The notes under the pieces are model-generated. The model saw only the letters and a program-made list of their open reading frames with translations, searched no databases and had not been told where the DNA came from. A stretch of 64,000 bases of DNA from Morella rubra (taxonomy: Eukaryota; Streptophyta; Magnoliopsida; Fagales; Myricaceae): positions 1 through 64,000 of the forward strand of contig RXIC02000148.1 of NCBI GenBank assembly GCA_003952965.2, given 5' to 3'. The position numbers and the translations under genes were made by a program. This document shows, piece after piece, positions 41,384-54,000 of the stretch; the stretch's first letter is position 1; every line of letters starts with the position of its first letter.

Positions 41384-43246
41384 TTATATTTAGTTATTCT
41401 ACTTTTTTATTTGTCAGAATAAAGTTTTGTTGATCCCTCCTCGATAAAAGCGAGCACATTGAAATTTTTCTACGTCCGTGGCCCAAACTGTCAGCCACAG
41501 GCTGGCGGTACCGAGCCAGAACATGAAACTAATGATTCTTATACAAAACGTGTTAATTAATGTCAAGTTGGACGCAAGAGGTTGTTTCGGGAATTACGCA
41601 ATGTTTTCGGGGAATATAAGCCCCCCGGGGGGGGGGGGAGGGAACCGACATCGCGTCGCTTGTTCTCGGAAGACACGGCAGCCGTCGCTGCCTCGACCGG
41701 CTCTACGCAACCCTTGCAGACTCTGTTTTTTACCGGGTCCTCCCCCGTTTTTTACTTAAGATTCCAAACCCAGTGGTGCATGAGTTTCGGGACGCGGCTT
41801 TGACCAGAACACCTTGAGCACTTGCATCTCGTCAAAGGAGATAAGAACTTGTCCACGTACAATTCATTGAAATTTAGGGGCACCTTTAGAATTTTTTGCA
41901 TTAAAGTTCCTACCTTGCCCATCCTTTCTAGCACTTCCCCTTAATTGACCCCGTTGATGTCCTCAATTAAAGTTATCTATTATAATTTTAGATTCTTATT
42001 GCTTTGTTTCTCACCCGAGTCAAGTTCATTCGAGTCAGTACCTGACTCACAAAAATTGAGGGCGATTTTCTTTGTTACTAAAAGAACGGGTTGTAATAAA
42101 AAAAATTTATTTACTATAATTGTGACACTGTTTTCTACACATAACTTTACTGTTGCAGTTAGCTTAAAATTAAGGCATAAATGCATCTACAGTTATTATG
42201 ATAAAAGAAAATTATAAATTAGTACATGAGATAAAAAAAAGTTATAAATTAATTATTTTAATAAAGTTTCTATTAAAAACACGTCAATTTGTTTATCTTT
42301 TTTACTAACGTTAGATATTAGCATACTACAAAATCTACTTGAACACATGACGATTGACGTGTTGTGGTTGGTATTGAATAATATTTTGTCATTAGTGAAA
42401 GATGAAAATGAAAAAAAATAGATGTATTGCTAACAGAAATCTTATTATAAGCACTTATTTATAGTTTTTTTATATCACAATAATTGTGAGTGGATTTATG
42501 CTTTAAATTAAAGTATCAGTTAGCAAGTTTGGTAATATCCAAAAAGATCTTTCATATTTAATTATTGCTTTCATGGAAGTCATGGTGTTCATTGCTAAGA
42601 ACGAGATAAGTAGAGACCGTTGTGCAGTGGACTACCAATTAGCTGGAAAAGCGAAAAAAAGAGATGTAATTAGTATCCCCTTTTAGCTATGCGGAAGGGA
42701 ACAAATAGAGAGAGAGAGAGAGTTAATTGCTATACGAACTAAAGTTCCTATTTGGAAATAAAAAGCTTAAACAATGGATATGAAGTGGAAAAGGGAGTTG
42801 CAATCCATTATCGGCTATAAAGTCACGATAAATTATTACTATAGGTCTACAAGTTTTGGTAATTTGAGATGATTAATTTAGTTGTTAAATCAATAAGTAT
42901 GATATCCACACGAAAAGGAACTGGAAAAGTGGACGACAAAAAAGTCATAGAGGGGCACATTTTTGTGAGCAAAATCTCGTTGGAAAGATGACATCTTTTC
43001 CACTTTCCCCACGCACACAGAAACAAAATTCAAGGTAGCTGGAATTGGATCCAAGACAGAGTCGTTCAAACAATAGGGTCCTCTGTTTCCCACCCAAATC
43101 TCACCCTTCTTGTCCATTGATCTCGTAGAAAAGATAAAAGGACGTGACTGCCGCAATGGGTTCACTTTTTTTTTCATCCTCTCACTCTAGTCACTCGAAA
43201 AGTGTCGTGGTTCCTGCTCAAACACCTCCACTTAAATGATTAATTC
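41384..43246. other. Intergenic with a small GC-rich patch
   Basis: A GC-rich patch at about 41560-41760 stands out from AT-rich surroundings. It contains a run of C followed by about 12 G (about 41622-41638) and two overlapping frames with no recognised motif. The remainder is AT-rich, with a (GA)n run near 42709-42721. No gene was recognised. Confidence 0.4.
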
Positions 43247-43251
43247 AATTT

Positions 43252-44476
43252 TGAACGACCTAATTTAGATGCACGAGGAAAATACTTAAAAGGGGTGAAT
43301 AGGTATATTTAAAAAATTATCAATTAATTTTTTCTTTTAAAATTTTAAAATCTATTCTCAATAATATTAATCCAAACATAATTCTCTTAATATTTAAAGT
43401 CCTAATTAACTACTAGATATAAAAATATGAACAGAAAAAAAAATTAAACTCGAATCTGTAAAATAGAGTAATTTGAAGAAACTGCAAGTAATTCAAAAGT
43501 AACTTCAACTCGCAGAAACAGTAAATTTCAGATTCACAAACTCAATTGATATGCAATCAATTTTCTTGATACTTACAATACGAGTTAATTCAGATTTAAA
43601 CAGAAACTCGTTATACCTTTGTCTTCAACCTTCTTGGACCAGATTATTCAATATCTTGAAAAACGATATTCTAAGCACACTAATCACAAGAATGGTTAAA
43701 GTATACAAATAAAATAAAGGAAAATCACTCAACCACACGACACAAGATATGGTGACAAAGAGAAACCCTTTTGAAGAACTTCAAAAGAGAAAAACTCTCC
43801 GAACCGAAGCCGGTTTTTAAATCCACTATTTTCAAATGAGATTACACAGCGATCTATAAATTCCGTAACATAGCTAATCTAAACACTGTTAATCTTACCC
43901 AAACCAACTTGATTCAGATCTGATCATCATGGAACTCCATAACCATTTGAAACCAAGATTCAACCGGATTAATCTATCCACACAACAACTTGTGCAATCA
44001 ATGCCCAATGCAGAAACCTCCAGCAAACACACTTCCAGAATCTCCGAAGCCTCAGTCAATCGAAGAGATCAAGTGTTGGTGATCAATGAAACAAAAACGC
44101 CCTCAAATTTGATCTGCTATCACCGTTATCGCAAACTCCAACTTTCAACAAGAACAATGAAGCAAAGACGATTAGCGCACTTCTTGGAGAAAATTTTATT
44201 TAGAGGGAGAAAGACGAAGAAGACGCGAAACGGCCAGATCTGGGCGTATATAACCGAGGAGTCATTCTGTTGCATTAATCTATTTATTTCGCACGTGAAT
44301 CATCACAACAAATTCCAGCTCCTTACATTTCTTCCAGATACAAGGAAAATGACAAGAAGACCCTTAATAAAGCCACACGTTAACCTCAAAGTACCAAATC
44401 AACAAATTCTTTCTATTTTCCTTCTAGAAACAACGCAATGGACAAAAAGGCCCCTATTAGCCAAATGGTTTTCACA
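43252..44476 (-). mobile_element. Solo LTR, 1225 bp, TSD AATTT
   Basis: Starts TGAACGACCTAATTTAGA and ends GGTTTTCACA, giving TG..CA ends. It is flanked by AATTT at 43247-43251 and 44477-44481. Near its left end it has the AAAAGGGGTGAATAGG sequence that the solo LTR in the PheRS intron also carries (AGAGGGGGTGAATAGG). A minus-strand TATA motif lies at 44246-44253. The 193-codon frame inside it (43929-44510) is not protein-like. The AT-only duplication makes the ends slightly less certain than for the other two LTRs. Confidence 0.75.
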
Positions 44477-44481
44477 AATTT

Positions 44482-46452
44482 GGTTTTGTTTATGCACAGG
44501 AACATGTTAGGTATTAAGTAAATATCAGGTACTTGAAATTTTCTAACATCACCGTACAAATGTGACTCATCTTTGTAGGGGTTTTACATATTGTATCATA
44601 GACAGTTAGTTTTGATATATTGTATTTTTAAATTGTTAATGTTATGTGCATAAAAACAAAAAAATTGTCAATACTATGCATTTGACACTCTCTGTCAAAT
44701 TAGACAGAAATAAAAATAATGCTCTTTACCTACTTTAAAATATATGTTTAATTTGACAGAAGATGCAAAATGTCTAATATTAATAATTAGAGCATCTAAT
44801 GTATTATAATTGATGGGTGAAAAATTGTATTTTATCTCAAAAATTAAATACGTGTCAATAATATAAAAGAGCATACGTAGGAATTGAAAGTCGTGAGAGT
44901 AGTTAAAAAAAACTAATGGAATCCGTTAGTACGTATGTAATACATTTTACATTAGTTGTAGAAAACAAGACCAGGCGAATAAATTAAGTATAACGAAGAC
45001 TTCAGACAAACGCAAAACCGGCGGCCTGGATTGAATTTGACCAAACTGAGCAAAAAATGTACTACCACTTTAGCCGGCTGTACCACACTCGAGATGTCCA
45101 AGAAAGGGGTGGAAAAGTAAATTTGAGCAATGAAATTAATTTAAGTCCTGTGAATACGGTGCGATTTAGTCTTGAAAGCTACTCAATCCTCGAACACACG
45201 CTTCGCTCTGGAATATTGTCGTTATCAGGGGCGCTTGATATAGGATTTCGCTGTTGAATTGGCAGGGGCAGGTGATCTAGAACCAGATAGTTGGTGCAAT
45301 GTCAACTGCGAAAATTAGTTATGACGGATTAGTTACTAAATCGGAAGGGGTTGGTTTATCTGGGTTTCGGTTTGCAAAAGCACCATTCTCCGTTGAAAAT
45401 TATTGCCCTGCCCTTATCTCTATTAATATATATATGGTCGTCTTTTCATGCTCTGTCACGACCCACTGATTTAATCTAAAACGAAACATCTATATATATA
45501 TTTGTTTATTCATTTATAGTAGCACCACATTCGCAAGTGCCCAGCTTCCATTGAAGAAAACGGTATAAGATTATAGCTCATCAAACGACGAAAAGAATAA
45601 AGAAAAAGCAAGTGCCTAGTGGTATTGAGGTTTTACTGTAGGCTCGTCTGGCCTTTGGGTTGGCTTTGGCCGAAGCTTCTTGCATTCACCAAAGACCCCT
45701 GTCACGTGTATGGAGTCGGCCAAAGTTCTACCAAACTGGATTCCATCGTCAGTACTATGCACGTACGTGTCACATGGCATGTCGTTTAGGAAGCTCGAGA
45801 ATAGGTTTAAGCCATCATGATTCATGAGGTCAATTCCATGAACATTGCGTCCAATATGTGCAGCGTGCTTGCTACTGTTGATGGACTCATGGTATGCCGG
45901 TCAAAAACTTTCCGGCCCTTGTTTTTTCCTTGGCCACTGTCTGTTGTCTGTATCAATCAGAGGTTGCAGGTTTAAGTGCTAGACCGATTCCAAGTTGGGC
46001 TTCTGTTGCCCAAATTCCAATCACCCGTTGCAATTGTTTGGGTATTGTCTACAAGTACGTAGGCAGCAGCTCTTTTTTCACCACTGCTGATTATCTCCGC
46101 GAGGCCCGGTCCACTAACCTGTAGGGACACAAATGAATGCAAAATTAAAGACGTTTAGATCTTATTTTTGTATTTGTATTTTTTTAAAATAATGTAGATT
46201 TTTTTAGAATGGGTGAAAAATAATTTTTAAAAGTTATTGTAATTTATAAAAAATTATTATAATTAATAAAAAATATTATAATTAATGAAAAGATTGCGGT
46301 AAGTTTTTAAATACATCTTGAAAACCATCCACCAAAACGTCGCTGCGCAGCTCACCCGAAAAAAAAAAAAACAAACGAAAAAACGTCGCTTCTCTAAAAC
46401 CCTTCTACACAATTTTGTGTCTACTCAGAGAGAGCCAGACAGAGCAGAGAAA
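44482..46452. other. Intergenic and thioredoxin promoter; orphan frames
   Basis: A strongly diverged relative of the TTGCACCC MITE family is visible at about 44570-44838. It ends GATGGGTGAAAAATTGTATT and contains ATGCAAAATGTCTAATATTA. Two opposing frames lie at 45616-45825 (-, ending KPTQRPDEPTVKPQYH) and 45894-46124 (+, 76 aa, hydrophobic start). Neither matches a family I recognise. The thioredoxin start codon follows at 46453. Confidence 0.4.
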
Positions 46453-49400
46453 ATGGCGAGAAGTTCAATTCTCAGGTCCCAACTCCTGTCCCACGCCCTT
46501 CGCAACAACAAGCTTTGCCCTGCACTGCCGTTTAATCTTCCTTCCAATAATTTTAGTTCCTCTGAAACGCTACTTCCGTTGGCTCCAACATCACCATTTT
46601 CGCCTTCGGTTCCTTTTAAACCATTTTCCTCCGGTTCCTCAATGTTTTCCAAATCCACCTCCGCCACAAGCTTCCACTTTTCGAAGCTTTCGTTCCTGTT
46701 GTCCCGAACGCTTTCCTCTTCCTCAGGTACCTGCAAGTGTACACTGCGTTTTCGTTTTCTTCTTTAAATTGGATGGATTAAGTGTACATTGATTGGTAAC
46801 TGGCATAGGATTGTTGTGTAATTTGACATGCATGACTATGTGTGCGTAAGACATTTAATACTACTGGGCTTGGCAAAATATCAATCTAATGCATTTCCCT
46901 TTTCGTGTAGCTTCGTTGCTGATTTTTTTTTTCTCTCTCTTGCTACCCAAGATTTTCCCCCTACCATCAAAGATTTTGTCCTGTATTGTATATGCTGAGT
47001 CAATGATTTAATTTCAGGTCCATCGAACATTGCTCTCATCAAGTCGGAAGCTGAATTCAATGGCGCCCTTTCCGAGGTTCAAGGTACACATACTCTTCTG
47101 TAATTTTTTTCTCCCAAAGATATTCCTTTTAGGGGTGCCATTGTATAGTCCAGTGGTGGAAGTGAAATTAAAATAAGAAAAAGTTCCTTCTGTATCTATT
47201 TCCTTCCTACGCAAACGTCTTACTGCTTAGTTTCCGGACAAAGCTTATCATTGGATACAGGGAAGGCGAGGGGGGGCCAGGCGCCCCAAAATCAGCCAAA
47301 AGGAAGTGATTTTCCTTAAAGAAAAAAATCGTTCTTTTAGATTTTCTTAGTATTTTTTTCATTTTGCCTTGTCCCCACCCCAAGCTTTATTTCTGGCTTC
47401 GTCACTGATTGGATATTTTTTTGCTTCAATTTTGTTTTGCAGATGAAACTTTGCCAACGGTTTTCTATTTCACAGCGGCCTGGTGTGGACCTTGTAAGTC
47501 TCTAATTATTTGGTTTGGTTTATCTTTCTTTTTTTTTTTTATAAGTAATTATTTGGTTTGGTTTATCAAATATTTTGAATTGTATAATGCTTTATTTTTA
47601 GATTTCATCACCAGCTCTTTCCACGTTTCAATTCTTTGTTCATTGATTGACGGTATAACTTTCTTGTTTCCTAGAATGATGGTATATTCTAATTGTGCAG
47701 GTAGGCTCATCTCTCCTCTAATTGGGGAGTTGAGTGAGAAATACCCTCACGTGAGGATGTATAAGATTGACATCGACCAGGTAGGGAAGATTTAGGGTGC
47801 TGGAATGTATGCTTTTCCAGTTAGTTAAATTTACTCAACACCGCTTCATGTTCATCATATGATATATGTATAAATCTTTACAATCACCTAGAAAAGAAAT
47901 TTGTTTCCAAGTCTGAAATAGAGGTACTTCGGTATGGGTCTCGTGATCTACAAATTGTGATAAATTACAACAGCAATTTTTTCGGTGTCTGTTGTTCTAT
48001 ATATCTCTTTTATATTTGATATGATTGTTGTTTCAAAGACAGTAAGTCATAGAGCGGTATAGCCACCCATTTATGTTCTGTCCTTTTGAAACAAATCATT
48101 CCAATATAACTCACGTAAAATACAGACCAGTATACTTTGCTTCTTCTTTTATCCTTTCAAACATGTTCTCTGTTAGACTTTTAACATTTACATTTTGATA
48201 TATTTTAATGTAATTTACAGCTTCTATGTTGGGAGAATTTTACTATGAACAAATTGTTTATGAAATGACTGCATACATAGACATGTTAGGAATTCCACCC
48301 ATGAGAAAAGAATGGAAAATAGAAAAGAAATGTGATTTTTATGGTAGGCCATGCCAAAAGAAGAGGGGGGCGCGGGGGGGTGGGGGGGGCATTTATTTTG
48401 TCGTCAAATCCCCATTTTTTCCATGAGGGTTGCACCTAGATAAAATAGTCCCTGTATTCGAACATGGTTCCAGTACCCTAGGAGATCACGAAAGCATGTG
48501 AAGCTCTTTGATTAAGAATAGGAAAGAGGAAATGGAATGGAGAGAAGGGAGGGAGAGAAGGGGAAAAAGGGGGGGGGGGGGAGAAATGAGGAATTCTGTC
48601 TGGTAATGGTTGCTTTTAACAGAGGAGGGAAACTGAAATAAAAACTAAGTAATAACCCAGTTGCGATGAACTACAGAATAATGACATAGAGGTGGTAGCT
48701 TATGGAGGGAAAATGTCGTTTATTTTGGAAATAAATTAATACCACAACACTGACAAGAAATAAAATATTGCTAAATAAACTTTTTTTAGTATGATGATAT
48801 AGACATTCTTGGGGTGGTAAGACAGTTTTTTTCAATATCTTCTTAAAATTAGATGAGTTGGGTATTCGTTCATTTATTTATTTCCTTCTTTCTGAGCGAC
48901 AGGGTGGGTTCTTACCTGTATTGTCTCGCATTTTATGTCTTTGTTATCATGGCTGCACAGCTGCTTCATTGAAGAGTTAAAATTCTCTGTGGTTCATGTT
49001 ATCATTCCTTTTCATACATCAAAATTCATGGACTACTCGGTTTATATTCTATTTGCAGGAAGGCCTTGGAAACGTATTGAAGAAGCTAAATATTTCCTCT
49101 GTGGTAAACATCTTGATCTTTCTTTTTGTGTTCGAAGCATGGGTTTATGGTTTGAATGGTAAATGCTATATGATCAAGATGAAATTTGGCCTGGAAGACA
49201 AGCGTAGGCAGGACATAATCTAATGGGGGCAAAACAAAATCTCAATCTGTTAAGAAGATATGGAGTGTTATAGGATTCGTAGTTTTATACTTGATAACCG
49301 TATAGGTGTGTGTATGGTGTGTGTTGCTGCGCTGATTTGTGTTTTTTTCTTTTCCTTTTTTGCTTCAGCCAACACTCCAATTTTTCCGAGATGGGAAAAA

Positions 49401-49467
49401 GGCTGCTGAAGTAATTGGTGCTGATGTTGCTCGCTTGAAGGATACTATGGAGAAACTCTACAAGTAA
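46453..49467 (+). CDS. TRXO1: Thioredoxin o, mitochondrial, 6 exons, 204 aa
   Basis: Exons: 46453-46726, 47018-47083, 47443-47493, 47701-47780, 49059-49103 and 49369-49467. All introns are GT/AG and the total is 615 nt. A long Ser/Arg-rich N-terminus (MARSSILRSQLLSHALRNNK) is the expected mitochondrial presequence, followed by the thioredoxin fold. The redox site WCGPC is at residues 127-131, split by intron 3 after the first base of C131. Then come KYPHVRMYKIDIDQ and the cis-Pro region SSVPTLQFFRDGKKA, with the C-terminus KDTMEKLYK. Plant thioredoxin o reduces disulfides in mitochondrial enzymes, driven by NADPH-thioredoxin reductase. Length is close to Arabidopsis TRXo1 (about 194 aa). A second, broken copy lies after the assembly gap. 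Confidence 0.94.
48364..48581. repeat. G-rich tracts in thioredoxin intron 4
   Basis: Two plus-strand G-rich runs occur: 48364-48389 (GGGGGGCGCGGGGGGGTGGG pattern) and 48569-48581 (about 13 G). Both are retained, with altered lengths, in the downstream duplicate near 62876-62897 and 63026-63045. Confidence 0.7.
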
Positions 49468-51010
49468 TTCATTATTTATCCACTTGGCATCATCTTTATG
49501 CCTTTGGGGTTTATCTATATATCATTCATGCTGTCTCTCTAGTCCACTTACCCAGTTGTTATTTTTCTTTGACCCATATCTTTTTGAGGTGTTTTTCCTT
49601 TTCTTCTTTTTGCTCTGGCTGAACTAGTGTGATGTGAATGTGAATTGGATGGCTTTTTCTTGTTCAGAGGAAGCATCCGTCCCATCTTACTTTTGGTTGT
49701 AAAATATGGAGTTTTGGCCGAGCAATTAACTTTTGTGTCATATCCTTGGCAGGACTGACTGAAGATTCCCGGGGGAATGGATGCAAATGATTTTTAATTT
49801 GATACCTTTGTAGCATTTTAAAGAAAAGTCAACAAATGGAAGAGATTGTTTCCGTTAGTTCACTTGCCCTTTTGGTCCTGAGGCAAGTTTGTGTTGTTAT
49901 CTTTTATGTACTCCTTGATTCTGTGTAGTTATCTCTTTTTTACTTGTAGAGCACTGAATAAGAATTTCATCTGGGGGGAGAACAGGACCTACTCTGTCGG
50001 ATTGCGTTCAAGATGGAGATCTTCTTGTTATGCTTATGGAATTTAAGCATATTGTTATATTTGGGTTATTCGTGTCTGGGTTTCAACAGAAAGACTAGAT
50101 AGAGGACAAGCATAGATGGAGGAAAAACTATTGACTCTCTGAAGTTATTTTTGTGTATAAATGTGCTTGTGCGTGTGTTTCACAACAGCAAGAAATAAAT
50201 GCCTTTACGTAGAAATACACCAATTCTCAAATGTCTAAGGAGATCAAATAGTAGTCCTCGTTTGGAATAAGAACTGCATCTCCTGTAAGAGAAGAAGATA
50301 CTGGCCAATTGACTTTGAGTGTAGAAAGTATCTAACGTTACTATTTGGATGAGTTACTTCTTTTCTAAACAAAATGGTGATTAGTTTCAACATAATTGAT
50401 TTTCCAGGAAAGACAGGATTTGACGCCAAGTGAAGAATGGTTGCATTAGCACAAAACGATTTCACCTAGTCACTGCAAATCTAAAAGATTCTGTTAGATC
50501 GAACTATAACATTTTGTTCTTACTTTCGCTGTGGCCAATTTCTTTCAAGAAACCACGCAATAATTTGTGGTGGACCTTTATTCTTCTCTTATCTTCAACT
50601 GAACGAATAACAAGTTGGAATATTGGACTTGCTTTCTATTCTTCTCTTCTTCTTTCTTCCCTGTTTATTTTCTCGGTTTGCCTTAAAAAAAAAAGAAAAA
50701 CCTTTAGAAGTGCACAGCCACGATGAAGAAATAAGAGAAACAATGAAGAGAGATAATTTAAATAAATTTTTATATTTATTTATATGTTAGTTAAAATTTT
50801 ATTAGTCTCATACGTCATTTTATGAACGAATACCCGACTCGTCCAATTTTAAGAAGATATTGAAAGAAAAAAAAAATTGACCCGCTAATCCAGACCCGGG
50901 GACCCAAAACAGGTGGAGCCCGTCGGGGTTTTCAGACGCTGCCACGAAATACTGAACCCCCGTATCGATAAGAGTACTACCAGAACCGTCTTCCCTGTAA
51001 GAGCGTAGCA
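49468..51010. other. Intergenic between thioredoxin and PheRS genes
   Basis: It holds the 3' flank of the thioredoxin gene and the promoter of the PheRS gene. No gene or repeat was recognised; frames at 50244-50726 and 50820-51011 lack motifs. Confidence 0.4.
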
Positions 51011-54000
51011 ATGGCTATGTCAGTAGCTCATGCCACTCTAAGAACCTCGCTCTTTCTCTCCAGAAATGGCCTCAGAAGCTTCACCTCTTGCATTCCTTCC
51101 CCATCCTCTCCTTCTTCTTCTGCGCTTCACCGCAAGAAATGGAGACAACCGGTGGCCTCAGTGCTCGAAGTTGGTGGAGTCAAGATTGGTCGAGAAGGTT
51201 ATTTATCCCCTTCAGAAAGTTCACAGCTTTATGATCGGCGTTTGTCCGGGTTTTAGATTAGTTTCTACTGTTTGGGATTGCTGTGCATTTAGATTTTTCT
51301 TCATGGTTTGCATGGTTGCACTTGTAGTTTATGTACTCGGAGACCATTTTTAGTACCCGGGTGGGCTTGATTTTTCATTGTTATGCGGTTGCCATGCCTT
51401 GTGGGGTGGTTGATTTTTTCTGATCTGTTTGATGTACTGCTGTGTACGCTTGAGTTTATGATTCTTTGTTTTGGTAATGAGAATTTAAGATTCGCATACT
51501 AGGTTTTCTTAATTTATTGGATTGCTTCATTTGTAGTATTCGGATAGCGATTCTGTAAAATAGTTGACAGCATTTTACCAATTAAATTTTGCGATGTTTT
51601 ATTTCTGGCATGATAGTCTGGGTTGTTATTACTCTCAATTTCTGTTGATTGCAAGCCCGACTACAAATTTGGAAATGCAAGTTTATCGAAATTAGAGTTC
51701 AACTTTATATCTTTTTTAGCTTTTATGCTGTTGGGCTTTCAGTTTGGAGGATTGTGCGGTATGTCTGTATTGCCTTAAAACCATCACCTGACTTCGAACA
51801 ATTTCTGAACCTATTGGATTTTCACATCCGTCATTATATGTTTTGGTTATCTTGTCACGAATTGACCTGTTCTATATTTGTGGACAATGTATTTCTAGAT
51901 GTGGTGAGGGATGATCCTACAAACAATGTCCCAGACACAGTTTTTTCAAAACTTGGTATGCAACTTCATAGAAGGGATCAGCACCCAATTGGAATACTGA
52001 AGAATGCGATATATGAGTACTTTGACACCAGTTATTCCAACAAGTTCGATAAATTTGACAATCTCTGCCCAATTGTAACTGTAAAACAGGTATGGACATA
52101 AAATTAATAAAGTGATTCGTGACTAATTGCATGTATATGATGGCTTCTCTCTTTAATATTAGTGCTGCTCGTATGATGTCTGGATATGTCAGTGACACAT
52201 GTAACTATGATTGCCATGGTAGATTCTTTAGTTGTATGCTATTTTAATTTTGATCAGGGATGAAATTACCTTCACAAAACTTCTCATTTCCTGCAAATTG
52301 GACTTCTGGTTTCCAAAATCCATGAGGAGCATAAGTTCCAAAATAAGGCTCTTGATCCCATGTTGCAATGATTTGGTACATCTTTGACTGCGTCAAGGGC
52401 ATGGATATGTTGATTAGAATCATCTGAACTTAACAATTTCAGTGGACACTGTTCAAATTACAAGATTCAAAATGTTTAATCCTGTTTTCACGGATGTTAT
52501 ACTTCCAAATTTTGTCATTATTAGGGGTCCAGTTTTCTTTACTCTTATCCTCCTACCTTTTATGAAATCATCGTATGATGATCATTTGATGTTTTTTGGT
52601 TTTTAAGTGGTTCTATTTTTTGATGGGTAAGTGTCCTTCTTGCAGAATTTTGATGATGTCTTGGTTCCTGCTGATCATGTAAGCAGGAGTTATAACGATA
52701 CATACTATGTTGACTCTCAAACTGTTTTGAGGTGTCATACAAGTGCTCATCAGGCAGAGCTACTGAGAAATGGACACACTCATTTCCTTGTAACTGGAGA
52801 TGTTTACCGTAGAGATTCCATAGACTCAACTCACTACCCAGTGTTTCATCAGGTTTTATCCCAAGTCAGAATTATATATCCAAGTTACCTTCTTCATCTA
52901 ATTTGATGAGTTTGTTTTGTGAATATTTAGATGGAAGGTGTTCGCGTATTTTCGCCGGCTGATTGGGAGATATCTGGCGTAGATGCCACATCTTATGTAG
53001 CTGAGGACTTGAAAAAATGTCTTGAGGGTTTGGCGCGCCATCTATTTGGTAAACTTAGAAGGGAAACCTTTCTGAGCACATCTACACGTTATAGGATAGA
53101 TTGCTCCACGGGGTGTACTCTAGTAGAAAATTTTATGAATCGGGAAAAAATGAAATTGAAAGGCAAAAGAATTAGTTTAGGTAGGAAAACAACCAGCATA
53201 AGTTTGTTTTTTGCGATTCGAAGCAGGAGAACTGAAAGGTGGAGAATAATTTGCAATTTCCTAAAGAATCGTATCCGGATAATCTAATCTGGGCTTAGAA
53301 ATATTAATTTCTTAGCATCCTAATAATTTGTCACAATTTTCTTTCTCAAGCTTTATGGTAATTTGGATTTAGACGTAGCTAATTGATTGCTTAAAGTTCC
53401 ACCAATGTCGTAATCTTTGTTGTCAAGCTTTATGCCTACCTTGGAGAATATACTACTTTCTGAACCCTATGAGTTAAAAATTTGCTGAAATTACCAGGTT
53501 CTGTGGAAATGCGTTGGATTGATACTTATTTTCCATTCACCAATCCATCGTTTGAACTTGAGATATATTTTCAGGTATGCCATTGATCTTTGAATATATA
53601 GTTAATAGCAATTCCCCCCCACCCCCCAATATCATCTAGCTTTGGTACTTTATGATATATGTTCAATGTGGCATTGTTCCTTTCTTTTTTCCTCTCTTTT
53701 GTTTGGTCATTTTGTCAGAATGTTTCATTTTTAGTTCTTAGGAAGATTACAAGTCATGAAAGAAAAAGCTACTATTCTTTTATACAGGGCCCTGTATGAT
53801 TCCCTAGTATTGCAAAAGTTTCGTAGTCAATAACTTCATAGGAAATCTGAAAATTGAGATTATGCCAGTAAGATAATATAAGATATGATAACATAGAAGT
53901 GAAATTAAGAATAAAAGATAAAAATTGCTTAGATGATACGAGTTCTGTTGAACTGGACTTACGCTTCTTCAAAGGAGTTGGTTCCAGTTTGTGGGAATCA

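Noticed and set aside
43929-44510. 193-codon open frame as a gene
   Set aside because: It lies within the solo LTR and extends past its end; composition is not protein-like and no motif is seen.
48935-49223. 75-codon frames repeated at 63334-63622 as a conserved small gene
   Set aside because: They cross intron 4, exon 5 and intron 5 of thioredoxin o; conservation reflects the segment duplication, not a separate protein.
52931-53287. 118-codon frame as a separate gene
   Set aside because: Its first 39 codons are PheRS exon 4; the rest reads into intron 4.
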